Origin: Streptomyces sp. NBC_01476
Lineage (GTDB): Bacteria; Actinomycetota; Actinomycetes; Streptomycetales; Streptomycetaceae
Length of the DNA stretch: 64,000 nt
Assembly (NCBI RefSeq): GCF_036227265.1
Contig: NZ_CP109446.1
Span: 4,713,501-4,777,500 of the forward strand
Direction: 5' to 3'
This document shows positions 27,210 to 36,044 of the stretch, in pieces (the stretch's first letter is position 1; each line of letters begins with the position of its first letter). A program made the translations under genes and the position numbers. The notes under the pieces are model-generated. The model saw only the letters and a list, made by a program, of their open reading frames with translations, was not told where the DNA came from and searched no databases.

Positions 27210-27575
27210 CATGCCTTTTTCCTGGCCGCGAACGGGGTCAATTGCGGGCCCCCGGTGATGTGCCGCACGTGACGCACACCACTTACTAACGGGATTAGTC
27301 GAGGCCCGTCGGGGCGGCGGCTGTCCACAGGCGGTGGACAGCGGAGGCCGGGGCGCCGGGGGCCGTATGCCCGGCTTGACCGGGGAATCGCGACGGGCAA
27401 TTCGGGCATCCAGGATGTTTTCGGCCGCCCGATGGCGGGAACCGCGAACGGCCGGAGCTACGACCGCGGGTAGTAAGAGGGCTCCTTGTCACCCCTCGAA
27501 TGCCGGGTTACCAAGGAATGGCAACGGACCGCAGCCGGATCTGTTGCTCCCCCATTCCTGTGAGGTTATTTCTTG
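27210..27575 (+). other. Leader/spacer between clpC terminator and M23 peptidase gene
   Basis: About 365 bp without a credible gene. It contains CATCCAGGATG (imperfect palindrome) at about 27408 and GGTTACCAAGGAATGG at about 27507. A long leader before a cell-wall hydrolase made me look for a c-di-AMP (ydaO-type) riboswitch, but I could not recognise its conserved core. The promoter is not assigned. Confidence 0.35.
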
Positions 27576-28316
27576 ATGCGCAAGATCTCGACGATGAAGA
27601 ACCGCACCCCGAAGTCCGTCACCCGTGGCCGGGTGGCCCTCGTGACCGGAGGACTGGTCGCGGCGATCGCGCTGGGCTCCACGGCGGCCCACGCGGCCGA
27701 CGCGCACTCCGAGGGTTCCCTTTCCGGCGGAGCGACGACCAGCATCTCCTCCGTGGTGCAGAAGCAGGCGGTCGACCAGAAGGCCGCGGCCGTCAAGGCC
27801 GACGCCGCCGCCGCGAAGGCGAAGGCCGACGCGGTCAAGACGAAGGCCGCCAAGGCAGCCGCGGAGAAGCGGGCCGCCGCCAAGGCCGCCGCCGACCGCA
27901 AGGCGCGCAACGCCTCCTGGGTCACCCCGACCACCGGCTACGTGCTGGGCGCGGGCTACGCGCAGGCCGGGCCGCACTGGGCGCACACCCACTCCGGCCA
28001 GGACTTCGTGGTGAACAGCGGGACCACCGTACGGGCCGTCCACACCGGCACCGTCGTGACGGCCGGCTGGGGTGGCGCGTACGGCAACAACATCGTGATC
28101 AAGCACGCGGACCACACCTACTCGCAGTACGGCCACCTGTCGCACATAGGCGTCTCGGTCGGCCAGCACGTGAAGACCGGCCAGAAGATCGGCCTGTCCG
28201 GGTCGACCGGCAACTCGACCGGCCCGCACCTGCACTTCGAGATCCGCACCACGCCGTACTACGGCTCCTCCGTCGAGCCGCTGCACTTCCTGCGGACGCA
28301 CGGCGTCAACCCGTAA
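27576..28316 (+). CDS. Secreted M23-family (LytM-like) peptidoglycan peptidase
   Basis: 246 residues from ATG 27576 (TTG 27573 is the codon before). N-terminal signal peptide: basic start, hydrophobic core ALVTGGLVAAIALGSTA and AHA cleavage site. A helical Ala/Lys-rich coiled region (about 55-108) precedes the M23 domain: zinc ligands in HTHSGQDFVV (H-x3-D pattern) and GPHLHFEIRT (HLH). It probably cleaves peptide cross-bridges of the cell wall outside the cell. The C-terminus GVNP marks the start of five 19-bp repeats in the DNA. Confidence 0.93.
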   Translation: MRKISTMKNRTPKSVTRGRVALVTGGLVAAIALGSTAAHAADAHSEGSLSGGATTSISSVVQKQAVDQKAAAVKADAAAAKAKADAVKTKAAKAAAEKRAAAKAAADRKARNASWVTPTTGYVLGAGYAQAGPHWAHTHSGQDFVVNSGTTVRAVHTGTVVTAGWGGAYGNNIVIKHADHTYSQYGHLSHIGVSVGQHVKTGQKIGLSGSTGNSTGPHLHFEIRTTPYYGSSVEPLHFLRTHGVNP

Positions 28317-28399
28317 GGCGGAGGTCAACCCGTAGGGCTGGCGTCAACCTGTAAGGCGGGCGTCAACCCGTAGGACGGAGTTCGACCCGTACGGCGGGC
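28305..28399. repeat. Five tandem 19-bp units spanning the stop codon of the peptidase gene
   Basis: Units start GTCAACCCGTAAGGCGGAG (28305), then 28324, 28343, 28362 and 28381 (last, TTCGACCCGTACGGCGGGC, most diverged). The first unit encodes VNP-stop of the M23 peptidase. Copies differ at 1-5 positions. The array lies between the peptidase and the convergent TetR gene. Confidence 0.85.
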
Positions 28400-28420
28400 G
28401 GCACGGCGTTACCGGTGGGT

Positions 28421-29008
28421 TCACCCCGCTACGCCGCTCGCCTCAGCCTGGGCGACGAGATCGAGGGCGACTTCGAGGATGGCCGCGCGCTTCTCCTCGG
28501 GGTCGCCCTCGATGCCTTGCATGGCGAACATGCCGGCGTGCATCGCGAAGAGCGCGGTCATGCAGCGCACCTGGGCGGAGAGCGAGGAGTCCGGCTCCTT
28601 GAGCATCTCGCTCAGCGCGGTGATCCGGGACTTGATCGACTCGCCGATGGACAGTTCCCTGACCGTGGCCTGGTTCTCCTGGATGAAGCGGAAGAGCGGC
28701 ACCGCGCCCCACAGCGCGTCGCTGTAGCGGCGCAGCATCTCCTGCTTGGTGGCGAGGGTGCGCGGCTGCGACTCGGCCCACGCGATCAGCTCGTCGACCG
28801 GCCTGGCCAGGTCCTCCGAGATGCTGACCAGGATGTCTTCCTTGGTCTTGAAGTGGTAGTAGAGCGCGGCCTTGGTGACGTCGAGCCGCTCGGCGATCTC
28901 CCGGAGCGAGGTCTTCTCGTATCCGTGCTCGGCGAAGAGTTCCAGCGCCACGTCCTGGATGCGGCGCCGGGTGTCGCTGCGCCGCGGGTGATGCGGTGGT
29001 GTGGCCAT
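28421..29008 (-). CDS. TetR-family repressor of the adjacent MFS exporter
   Basis: 195 residues from ATG 29008 (GGAGAGCG upstream); GTG 29029 is a longer option. The TetR DNA-binding domain is RIQDVALELFAEHGYEKTSL, REIAERLDVTKAALYYHFKT, then a helical ligand domain with no motif. It is divergent from a DHA2 efflux gene across a spacer containing a 22-bp inverted repeat with one mismatch, the expected arrangement for ligand-induced efflux. The ligand is unknown. Confidence 0.92.
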   Translation of the reverse strand: MATPPHHPRRSDTRRRIQDVALELFAEHGYEKTSLREIAERLDVTKAALYYHFKTKEDILVSISEDLARPVDELIAWAESQPRTLATKQEMLRRYSDALWGAVPLFRFIQENQATVRELSIGESIKSRITALSEMLKEPDSSLSAQVRCMTALFAMHAGMFAMQGIEGDPEEKRAAILEVALDLVAQAEASGVAG

Positions 29009-29100
29009 GGTGTCGCTCTCCTGCTGCACTACGCGTCACCCCGTGCTCACGGTGCGACATGCCGTCGGGCCCACGGTACGGGCTCGGCTCGACCCTACGC

Positions 29101-29171
29101 ACTTACTTGACGCCCGGCTAGTAAGGATCGTACCTTGATCCTGCACACAACTAGCCGGGCGGCAAGTAAGT
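29101..29171. promoter_or_regulatory. Near-perfect 22-bp inverted repeat, TetR operator region
   Basis: Arm 1 at 29101-29122 (ACTTACTTGACGCCCGGCTA ...) and arm 2 at 29150-29171 (... GGGCGGCAAGTAAGT) are complementary at 21 of 22 positions. Each arm contains its own partial dyad (TTACTTG ... CTAGTAA). Between them sits AGGATC-N7-GATCCT. The region separates the TetR gene from the MFS gene, and the arms likely bind the repressor and flank both promoters. Confidence 0.75.
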
Positions 29172-29244
29172 AAGCATGGCTGCTGGATGGCCGAGAGGCC
29201 CCCGCCGCGCTGAACGGCCGCCCTCAGCGGGGGAGGCACACCTC

Positions 29245-30846
29245 ATGTCAGCGACAGACGCACCCGAGAAGAAGCAACCCGGCGCCGGAACGGCCGCCGA
29301 AGCCGGTGAAGCCGCCGCAGGTCCCCGGCAGCGCAGCGTCCGGGTGGTGATGGCAGGACTGATGGTGGCGATGCTGCTCGCCATGCTCGACAACATGATC
29401 GTCGGTACCGCGATGCCGACCATCGTCGGTGAGCTCGGCGGCCTGGACCATCTCTCCTGGGTGGTCACCGCCTACACGCTCGCCACCGCCGCCTCCACCC
29501 CGATCTGGGGAAAGCTCGGCGACCTGTACGGCCGTAAGGGTGTATTCCTCACCTCGATCGTGCTCTTCCTGGCCGGCTCCGCGCTCTCCGGCGCGTCCCA
29601 GTCGATGGACCAGCTGATCAGCTTCCGGGCGCTCCAGGGTCTGGGCGCCGGCGGACTGATCGTCGGTGTGATGGCGGTGATCGGCGAGCTGATCCCGCCG
29701 CGCGAGCGCGGCAAGTACCAGGGCATGATCGCCGGCGTGATGGCGATCGCGATGATCGGCGGTCCGCTGGTCGGCGGCTCCATCACCGACAACTGGGGCT
29801 GGCGCTGGAGCTTCTACATCAACCTGCCGATCGGCGTGGTCGCGCTGGCGATGATCACGATCGTGCTGCACCTGCCGAAGAAGCGCGGCCAGGGCCGGAT
29901 CGACTACTGGGGCGCCGTGCTGCTGACGGTGGCCATCACCGCGCTGGTCCTCCTCACCACCTGGGGCGGTACGCAGTACGCCTGGGGGTCGGTGCAGATC
30001 ATCGGGCTGCTGGTGCTGGGGCTGGCCGCGCTCGGCGCCTTCCTCTTCGCCGAGACCAGGGTCGCCGAGCCGATCATGCCGCTGCGGATCTTCCGCAACG
30101 TGAACTTCTCGCTGATCTCGGTGATCGGCTTCCTGGTCGGCTTCACCATGTTCGGCGCGATGACCTTCCTGCCGCTCTACCAGCAGACCGTCCAGGGCGC
30201 CTCGGCCACCAACTCCGGGCTGCTGCTGCTCCCGATGCTGCTGGCGATGATGGCGGTCTCCATGGTCGCGGGACGGGTCACCACCGCGACCGGCAGGTAC
30301 CGGATCTTCCCGATCCTCGGCGGCGCGCTGATGACGATCGGCCTCTACCTGCTCTCCACCATGGACGTGCACACCGGCCGGTTCGCCTCGGGCGCCTTCA
30401 TGGCGGTGCTCGGCGCGGGCATGGGCTTCGTCATGCAGATCACCATGCTGATCTCGCAGAACAGCGTGGAGATGAAGGACATGGGCGTCGGCTCCTCGTC
30501 GGCCACGCTCTTCCGTACGATCGGCGGCTCCTTCGGTGTCTCGCTCTTCGGCGCGCTCTTCGCCAACAAGGTCGCCGACGGGATGGCGGGCAGCGGGTCC
30601 GCGGCCACCTCGGGCGGCGCGCAGCTGGACCCGGCGACCATCGCCAAGTTCCCGCCCGCGCTGAAGGACGCGTACTTCCACGCGGTCGCGTCGGGCACGC
30701 ACGTGGTGTTCTTCTGGGGCGCGGTGATCAGCGTCCTCGGCTTCATCGCCGCCTGGTTCCTGGTGGAGACCCCGCTGCGGGGCGCGGTCAAGACCACATC
30801 GGACGACGCCCAGGACGAGACCCCGATCCTCGCCGACGCGCTCTGA
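29245..30846 (+). CDS. MFS drug exporter, DHA2 (14-helix) family
   Basis: 533 residues; ATG 29245 with GGGGAGG upstream. Fourteen hydrophobic segments. Motif A in WGKLGDLYGRKGVFLT, motif B in FRALQGLGAGGLIVGVM, motif C region GGPLVGGSITDNWGWRWSFY followed by INLPIGVVAL, all hallmarks of DHA2 proton antiporters (EmrB/QacA-like). The N-terminus is a cytosolic Ala/Gly tail. It is probably an efflux pump for an antibiotic or toxic metabolite, repressed by the divergent TetR protein. Confidence 0.95.
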   Translation: MSATDAPEKKQPGAGTAAEAGEAAAGPRQRSVRVVMAGLMVAMLLAMLDNMIVGTAMPTIVGELGGLDHLSWVVTAYTLATAASTPIWGKLGDLYGRKGVFLTSIVLFLAGSALSGASQSMDQLISFRALQGLGAGGLIVGVMAVIGELIPPRERGKYQGMIAGVMAIAMIGGPLVGGSITDNWGWRWSFYINLPIGVVALAMITIVLHLPKKRGQGRIDYWGAVLLTVAITALVLLTTWGGTQYAWGSVQIIGLLVLGLAALGAFLFAETRVAEPIMPLRIFRNVNFSLISVIGFLVGFTMFGAMTFLPLYQQTVQGASATNSGLLLLPMLLAMMAVSMVAGRVTTATGRYRIFPILGGALMTIGLYLLSTMDVHTGRFASGAFMAVLGAGMGFVMQITMLISQNSVEMKDMGVGSSSATLFRTIGGSFGVSLFGALFANKVADGMAGSGSAATSGGAQLDPATIAKFPPALKDAYFHAVASGTHVVFFWGAVISVLGFIAAWFLVETPLRGAVKTTSDDAQDETPILADAL

Positions 30847-31108
30847 CGGCACTCACCGGCACTCACGGCACTCACGGCACCGACGGCTCTGCGGTGACGG
30901 GCGCCCGGCGGCTGCCCCACGGCGGCCCGCCGGGCCGGCCGCGTCCGCTCGCGGGCTCAGACCGGCAGGGCCAGGCCCGGCGGCTCATCGGACTGCTGAT
31001 GGACGGGCTGCAGACGGGCGCCCCGGGCGCGGGCTGAGCCGCGCCTCCGCGGCCCGTGCCCGGGCCTTGCTCCCGGCGGTCCCTGGGCGCATGGAGCACC
31101 ATGGAGGG
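30847..31108. other. Spacer with short GGCACTCAC repeats
   Basis: After the MFS stop there are four copies of about 10 bp (GGCACTCACC, GGCACTCAC, GGCACTCAC, GGCACCGAC; 30849-30890). The rest is GC-rich without a credible gene. Confidence 0.4.
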
Positions 31109-31198
31109 ATGAACACGGGCAAACTCCGCACAGCGGACGCAGCGGTCGCAGGGGGCCCGGAGGGCGCCCCGGTGCCGGACGACGGGACCCCCGGGTGA
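31109..31198 (+). CDS. Possible short upstream ORF, 29 codons, GTGA-overlapping the phosphatase gene
   Basis: ATG 31109 (in frame with ATG 31091) reads MNTGKLRTADAAVAGGPEGA and ends GTPG, with its TGA overlapping the GTG start of the PAS-GAF-SpoIIE gene. GGAGGG abuts the ATG, which is too close for ideal initiation. It may be a coupling peptide or the N-terminus of an ancestral longer protein now out of frame. Low confidence that it is translated. Confidence 0.3.
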   Translation: MNTGKLRTADAAVAGGPEGAPVPDDGTPG

Positions 31199-33309
31199 CG
31201 GCCGGCGCCAGCGGCGGGACCCCCTGGGCCACGCAGTTCGGCGCCGCGGTCGCGGTGATCGATGCCGGGGGCTCCGTCGTGGGGTGGACCAAGGCCGCCG
31301 AGCAGCTGCTGGGACACACCGCGACCGACATGGCCGGCCGCTCGGCCGCGCTGCTGCTGACCTCCGGCACCACGGCCGCGGAGCTGGCCGAACGGGTGGC
31401 CGCCCGGGCCAGGACCGGCAAGCCCTGGACCGGCTCGCTGGAGCTGCTGCGCAAGGACGGGGAGCGGGTGGAAACGCTGATCCAGGCCGCCCCGCTGACC
31501 GGCGAGGGCCGGGCCGACTGGATCGTCACCGCCACCGACCTGTCGGGCACCGCGGTGCTGCCGGAGGCCAGGACAACGGTGGCGGCTGCCCTCATCAGCC
31601 GCTCGCCGATCGGTCTGACCATCTGGGACCGCGACATCAGATGCGTCTGGCTGAACGCCGCCGCCGAGCGCCAGGACGGCATCCTGCAGCGGCTGCGCCT
31701 CGGCCGCCGGATGACGGAGGTGCAGCCGGGACCCGAGGGCGAGGCGATCACCGCGGTGATGCGCGGGGTGCTCGCGTCGGGCGAGCCGGTGATCGAGCGG
31801 GAGTACAGCTGGACCGTCCCCGGCGAGACCGAGGAGCGGGTCCTGTCGGCGTCCTACTTCCGCCTCGAAGGTATCGACGGCGAGCCGATCGGTGTGTGCA
31901 ACCTGGCCACTGACATCAGCAAGTCCCGGGCCCGCCAGCACCTGCTCACCCTCAGCGAGGCCGGCCACCGCATCGGCACCACCCTCGACGTCCGCAGGAC
32001 CGCCCAGGAACTCGCCGAGGTCGCGGTGCCGCTGCTCGCCGACTACGTCACCGTCGACCTGGCGGAGTGGGTGCCGCTCGGCGAGGAGCCGGTGCCGCGG
32101 CTCGCGTCCTCCGACGCCGGCACCCCGGTCTTCCGCCGGGCGGGCATGGCCTCCATCCACGGGGGCCTGCCGGGTTCCCTGTGGGAGCTGGGGGAAGCGG
32201 TCTTCGTCCCCCCGTCGTCCCCGTTCACCGACGCCGTGCTCCTCGGGAGGTCCCACTACGAGCCGGTCCTGGACACCACGCCCGGCACCTGGCTCGACCG
32301 CGACCCGGCACGGAGCCGGGCGGTACGGACCGCCGGGATGCACTCGCTGATCATCGTCCCGCTCAAGGCGCGCGGCACGATCCTCGGTGAGACCTCCTTC
32401 ATCCGCACCCAGAACCAGACGCCGTTCTCGCGGGACGACCTGCTGCTGGTCGAGGAGCTGGTCGGACGGGCCTCGCTCAGCCTGGACAACGCCCGCCGCT
32501 ACACCCGGGAGCGGGCCGCCTCCCTCGCGCTCCAGCGCCATCTGCTGCCGCAGCGCCTCTCCGGGGGCGACGCGGTCGACGTGGCCTTCCGCTATCTGCC
32601 GGCCGACACCCACGAAGGCGTCGGCGGCGACTGGTTCGACGTGTTCCCGCTGCCCGGTCGCCGGGTCGGCCTGGTGATCGGCGACGTCGTCGGCCACGGC
32701 ATCAACGCCGCCGCCCGGATGGGCCAGTTCCGTACCGTCGTGCGCACCCTCGCCGACCTGGACCTGCCGCCCGACGTGCTGCTCTCCCGGCTGGACCGGC
32801 TGGTGGCCCGGCTGATCGACCAGGACGGCGCCGCGGCCGGCTTCAACGCACCCGTGATGGGCGGCACCTGCGTGTACGCCGTCTACGACCCGGCCGGCGG
32901 GATGTGCACGATGGCGTGCGCCGGCCACCCGCCGCCCGCGCTGATCCACCCGGACGGCAGCGTCACCTTCCCGAAGCTGCCCCCGGGGACACCGCTGGGC
33001 ATGGGCATGGACACCCATGAGTCCCGCACCCTGGAACTCGCCGAGGGCACGGTCATCGCCCTGTACACCGACGGCCTCATCGAGACCCGCGGCGCGGACC
33101 TCGACGCGGGGCTGCGCCGGCTCGGCGCGACCCTGGAGCGGACGCCGACGGCGTCCCTGGAGGAGCTGTGCACGCGGGTCGTCGCCGCGATGACCCCGGA
33201 CGAACGGCACCGGGCCGCCCCCGGGGAGAGCCCGACGGCCCCCCGGGCCACCGACGACGACATCGCCCTGCTGGTGGCCCGCACCCGCGTGCCGGACGGC
33301 CGGGCCTGA
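31195..33309 (+). CDS. PAS-PAS-GAF-SpoIIE (PPM) serine phosphatase
   Basis: 704 residues from GTG 31195. PAS 1 (about 8-110: FGAAVAVIDAGGSVVGWTKA), PAS 2 (about 130-240: SPIGLTIWDRDIRCVWLNAA), GAF (about 265-430), then a SpoIIE/RsbU-type phosphatase: GVGGDWFDVFPLPGRRVGLV, IGDVVGHGINAAARMGQFRT and ALYTDGLIETRG carry the acidic metal ligands. Such proteins dephosphorylate anti-anti-sigma factors in partner-switching control of sigma-B-type regulation. There is no kinase domain. No cognate anti-sigma antagonist gene is adjacent. Confidence 0.92.
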   Translation: MTAGASGGTPWATQFGAAVAVIDAGGSVVGWTKAAEQLLGHTATDMAGRSAALLLTSGTTAAELAERVAARARTGKPWTGSLELLRKDGERVETLIQAAPLTGEGRADWIVTATDLSGTAVLPEARTTVAAALISRSPIGLTIWDRDIRCVWLNAAAERQDGILQRLRLGRRMTEVQPGPEGEAITAVMRGVLASGEPVIEREYSWTVPGETEERVLSASYFRLEGIDGEPIGVCNLATDISKSRARQHLLTLSEAGHRIGTTLDVRRTAQELAEVAVPLLADYVTVDLAEWVPLGEEPVPRLASSDAGTPVFRRAGMASIHGGLPGSLWELGEAVFVPPSSPFTDAVLLGRSHYEPVLDTTPGTWLDRDPARSRAVRTAGMHSLIIVPLKARGTILGETSFIRTQNQTPFSRDDLLLVEELVGRASLSLDNARRYTRERAASLALQRHLLPQRLSGGDAVDVAFRYLPADTHEGVGGDWFDVFPLPGRRVGLVIGDVVGHGINAAARMGQFRTVVRTLADLDLPPDVLLSRLDRLVARLIDQDGAAAGFNAPVMGGTCVYAVYDPAGGMCTMACAGHPPPALIHPDGSVTFPKLPPGTPLGMGMDTHESRTLELAEGTVIALYTDGLIETRGADLDAGLRRLGATLERTPTASLEELCTRVVAAMTPDERHRAAPGESPTAPRATDDDIALLVARTRVPDGRA

Positions 33310-33348
33310 TGCGGGTCCGAGGCGGGCCCGGGGCGGTTTCGACGCGGG

Positions 33349-34656
33349 TCAGCGCGGCAGCAGCAGCTGGGCCACCGCGCCGCCGCCGTCCTCCGCGGGC
33401 GCGTTGCGGAAGGTGAGGCGGGCGCCGAGCACCCGGGACTGGGCGGTGGCGATGGTCAGGCCCAGACCGTGGCCGGGCGCCGAACGCGACGGCGTGCCGG
33501 TACGGAAGCGGGACGGCCCCTCGCGCAGCAGGTCGGCGGGGAAACCGGGACCGTGGTCGCGGACCCGCAGCACGGGACCGTCGACCACCACCTCTATCCG
33601 CGGGCGGCCGTGCCGGGTGGCGTTGACCAGCAGATTGCCGAGGATGCGTTCGAGCCGGCGCGGGTCGGTCCGCACCACCGCGTCCTCGTCGATCGTCACC
33701 CAGGCGTCCGGGGCGAGATTGCGCACCCGGCGGGTGACGAAGTCGCCCAGCCCGATCGACTGGAGTTCGGCGTGCTCGGCGGCGCCCTCCAGCCGGGCGA
33801 CCTCCAGCACGTCCTCCACCAGGGTGCGCAGCGCGTGCACCCGGTCGCGGACGAGTTCGGCGGGACGGCCGGGCGGCAGCAGTTCCGCGGCGGTGACCAG
33901 CCCGGTGACCGGGGTGCGCAGCTCGTGCGCGATATCCGCGGTGACCCGGCGCTCGGCCTCCAGGCGCAGCTGGAGCGCGTCGGCCATCGCGTCGACCGCC
34001 CTGGCCAGCTCGTCGGTCTCGTCCCGCACCCGCCGCCCGCCGATCGCCTCCCGGACCCGGACCTGTGTGTTGCCGTCGGCGACCTTGCGGGCCGCGGTGG
34101 CGGCGAGCCGCAGCCGCCGCGACATCCGGCCACCGATCAGCACCCCCAGCGCCGTACCGCCGACCACCACCGAGAGGGAGCCGGCCACCAGGGCCTGGTC
34201 GAGGTCGTTGAGCACGGAGTAGCGGTCGGTGAAGGTGCTCTTCAGGGAGAGGACATGGCCGCCGGAGACCGGGGTCGCCGCCCAGACGGTCGGGGCGGAG
34301 CTGCGGGTGTCCGCCACATAGGTGGCGCGCTGGCCCTTGGCCGCGTACGCCTTGAGTTCCTTGGGGAGACCGGCGTCGTCCAGCTGGGCGTAGAAGACCA
34401 GCCGGCCGGTCGCCTCGTAGATCCGCAGCGCGGACTGCACCCGCTCGTCCTGGACGTCCCGGCTGCTGTTGATCATGCTGAGCCGGGCCGCGTTGTGGAC
34501 CACCAGGCTCAGCGCGAGAGCGACCAGCGCGGAGACCACCGCGATGGCCGCGCTGATCTTCCAGCGCAGGCCCCGGCGGAAGAAGCCGCGGGCGAAGCGG
34601 CCGGGGAAATGGCTAGGAAAGCGGCTGGGGAAGCGGCCGGGGGAACGTCCGGACAC
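33349..34656 (-). CDS. cseC: CseC sensor histidine kinase
   Basis: 435 residues; GTG 34656 directly after the cseB stop. A basic N-terminus rich in GRF repeats (SGRSPGRFPSRFPSHFPGRF), TM1 at about 33-54, an extracytoplasmic sensor of about 120 residues, TM2 near 180, HAMP, then HisKA (RRVTADIAHELRTPVTGLVT, His acceptor) and HATPase with NLLVNATRHG, VRDHGPGFPADL and GHGLGLTIA. Gene order sigE-cseA-cseB-cseC is diagnostic of the cell-envelope stress system, in which CseC senses wall damage and phosphorylates CseB. Confidence 0.95.
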   Translation of the reverse strand: MSGRSPGRFPSRFPSHFPGRFARGFFRRGLRWKISAAIAVVSALVALALSLVVHNAARLSMINSSRDVQDERVQSALRIYEATGRLVFYAQLDDAGLPKELKAYAAKGQRATYVADTRSSAPTVWAATPVSGGHVLSLKSTFTDRYSVLNDLDQALVAGSLSVVVGGTALGVLIGGRMSRRLRLAATAARKVADGNTQVRVREAIGGRRVRDETDELARAVDAMADALQLRLEAERRVTADIAHELRTPVTGLVTAAELLPPGRPAELVRDRVHALRTLVEDVLEVARLEGAAEHAELQSIGLGDFVTRRVRNLAPDAWVTIDEDAVVRTDPRRLERILGNLLVNATRHGRPRIEVVVDGPVLRVRDHGPGFPADLLREGPSRFRTGTPSRSAPGHGLGLTIATAQSRVLGARLTFRNAPAEDGGGAVAQLLLPR

Positions 34657-34657
34657 C

Positions 34658-35335
34658 TCAGGCCCTCAGCTTGTAGCCGAAACCGCGGACCGTCTCCAGC
34701 CGGTCCTGGCCGATCTTCGCCCGCAGCCGCTGCACATGGACGTCCACCACCCGGGTGTCACCGCCCCACTCGTAGTCCCACACCCGCTCCAGCAGCCGGT
34801 CCCGGGACAGGACGGTGCCGGGCGCCGCGGCGAACTCCAGCAGCAGCCGCATCTCGGTCGGGGTCAGCGCCAGGCGCTCGCCGGCCCGGGTGACCTCCAT
34901 GCCCTCGGGGTCGATGGCGATGTCGCCGAAGGAGAGCCGCGGGCCGTCGTCCTGCGCGGGCGCGGTGGCGCGGAAGCGGCGCAGCACCGCCCGGATCCGG
35001 GCGACCAGCACCGCGGTGTCGAAGGGTTTGGTGACGTAGTCGTCGGCGCCCGCTTCCAGGCCGAGCACGATGTCGATGGCGTCGGCCCGCGCGGAGAGCA
35101 TGATCACCGGGACGGTGGACTCGTCACGGATCCGCCGGCACAGGCTCACCCCGTCGAGGCCCGGCACCATCACGTCGAGCAGCGCCAGGTCCGGCCGGTC
35201 GGTGCGGAAGGCGTCCAGGCCGGTGAGGCCGTCGGGGGAGGCGGTGACCTGGAAGCCGTCCCGCTCCAGGGCGAGGGTGGTCGCCTCCCGGATCACGTCG
35301 TCGTCCTCGACGAAGAGCACATGGGTCGCCGCCAC
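34658..35335 (-). CDS. cseB: CseB response regulator
   Basis: 225 residues; GTG 35335, 4 nt after the cseA stop. OmpR/PhoB family: receiver with DLALLDVMVPGLDGVSLCRR (phospho-Asp about 55) and GADDYVTKPF (Lys about 104), followed by a winged helix (LTPTEMRLLLEFAAAPGTVL, RLRAKIGQDRLETVRGFGYK). In Streptomyces CseB-P activates the sigE promoter; CseC supplies the phosphate. Confidence 0.96.
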   Translation of the reverse strand: MAATHVLFVEDDDVIREATTLALERDGFQVTASPDGLTGLDAFRTDRPDLALLDVMVPGLDGVSLCRRIRDESTVPVIMLSARADAIDIVLGLEAGADDYVTKPFDTAVLVARIRAVLRRFRATAPAQDDGPRLSFGDIAIDPEGMEVTRAGERLALTPTEMRLLLEFAAAPGTVLSRDRLLERVWDYEWGGDTRVVDVHVQRLRAKIGQDRLETVRGFGYKLRA

Positions 35336-35339
35336 CGGG

Positions 35340-36044
35340 TCACCGCCCCTGGCGGGCGGGGGTGTGCGCGGCGGGCGCCGCGGAGGGCAGGTCCGGGTCG
35401 AGCGGCGCGGACTCCGGCAGCGGTACGGGCTCGGTGGAGGTCGGCTCCGGGGAAGCGGTGGGCGACGGGGCGCCGAAGTCGGTGTAGGCACGGGCGGTCT
35501 GGACGAAGTGGTCGCCGCGCCAGCTGTACGTCGCGGACTCCTCGCCGGTCGGGTAGGCCACCGCCACCGTGTCGTCGTCGTCACGGAACACCTCGTGCAC
35601 GACCTGGAGCCGGCCGTCGTCCACGCTGCCGTACACCGGCGGCTTCTCGTCGGCGAAGACACAGCGGTACTTGCCGCCGACCATCCGGTACACATACGCC
35701 CCGATGCCCAGCCCGTCGCCGCAGGTGGTGATGTTGACCACCAGGTCGGGGCCGTCGCCCGCGGTGAGGTCGCCCGCGTCGGTGTCCAGCGGGTACTCGT
35801 CGCCGGAGCACGGAGCCAGCTCCTTGCGGATGTCCGCGCTGACGCTCCGGTCCCGGCGGACCATCCCGGCCAGCGCCGCCGGGTCGGCGGCGATCGCGGG
35901 CGCCGCGACGGCCGGTGTCCTGAGGCTCGCCCGCGGCGCCGGGCCCTCCCGGCGGGCCCCGGTGACGTTCGTACCGCAGCCCGCGACCACGGCGCACGCG
36001 CAGGTCAGCGCGGTCGCCGTGGCGATGGGGGCTATGCGGCGCAC
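35340..36044 (-). CDS. cseA: CseA lipoprotein, negative modulator of the sigE system
   Basis: 234 residues; GTG 36044, lying inside the sigE 3' end (13-nt overlap). Signal peptide with lipobox VAGC (Cys about 23), then a mature domain with ITTCGDGLGIGAYVYRMVGG and conserved Cys residues, and a long Pro/Thr/Ser tail (PSPTASPEPTSTEPVPLPES). In S. coelicolor, CseA lies on the outer membrane face and dampens sigE expression. The C-terminal proline-rich tail is longer than a globular domain needs and may span the wall. Confidence 0.92.
   Translation of the reverse strand: MRRIAPIATATALTCACAVVAGCGTNVTGARREGPAPRASLRTPAVAAPAIAADPAALAGMVRRDRSVSADIRKELAPCSGDEYPLDTDAGDLTAGDGPDLVVNITTCGDGLGIGAYVYRMVGGKYRCVFADEKPPVYGSVDDGRLQVVHEVFRDDDDTVAVAYPTGEESATYSWRGDHFVQTARAYTDFGAPSPTASPEPTSTEPVPLPESAPLDPDLPSAAPAAHTPARQGR

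Noticed and set aside
27210..27575. c-di-AMP (ydaO-type) riboswitch before the M23 peptidase
   Set aside because: The leader length and the wall-hydrolase target fit, but the conserved core elements of this riboswitch could not be recognised by eye. A covariance-model scan would decide it.
34844..35731. Plus-strand ORFs inside the cse operon region
   Set aside because: They are Arg/Pro/Gly-rich shadows of cseB and cseA and lack starts with ribosome sites.
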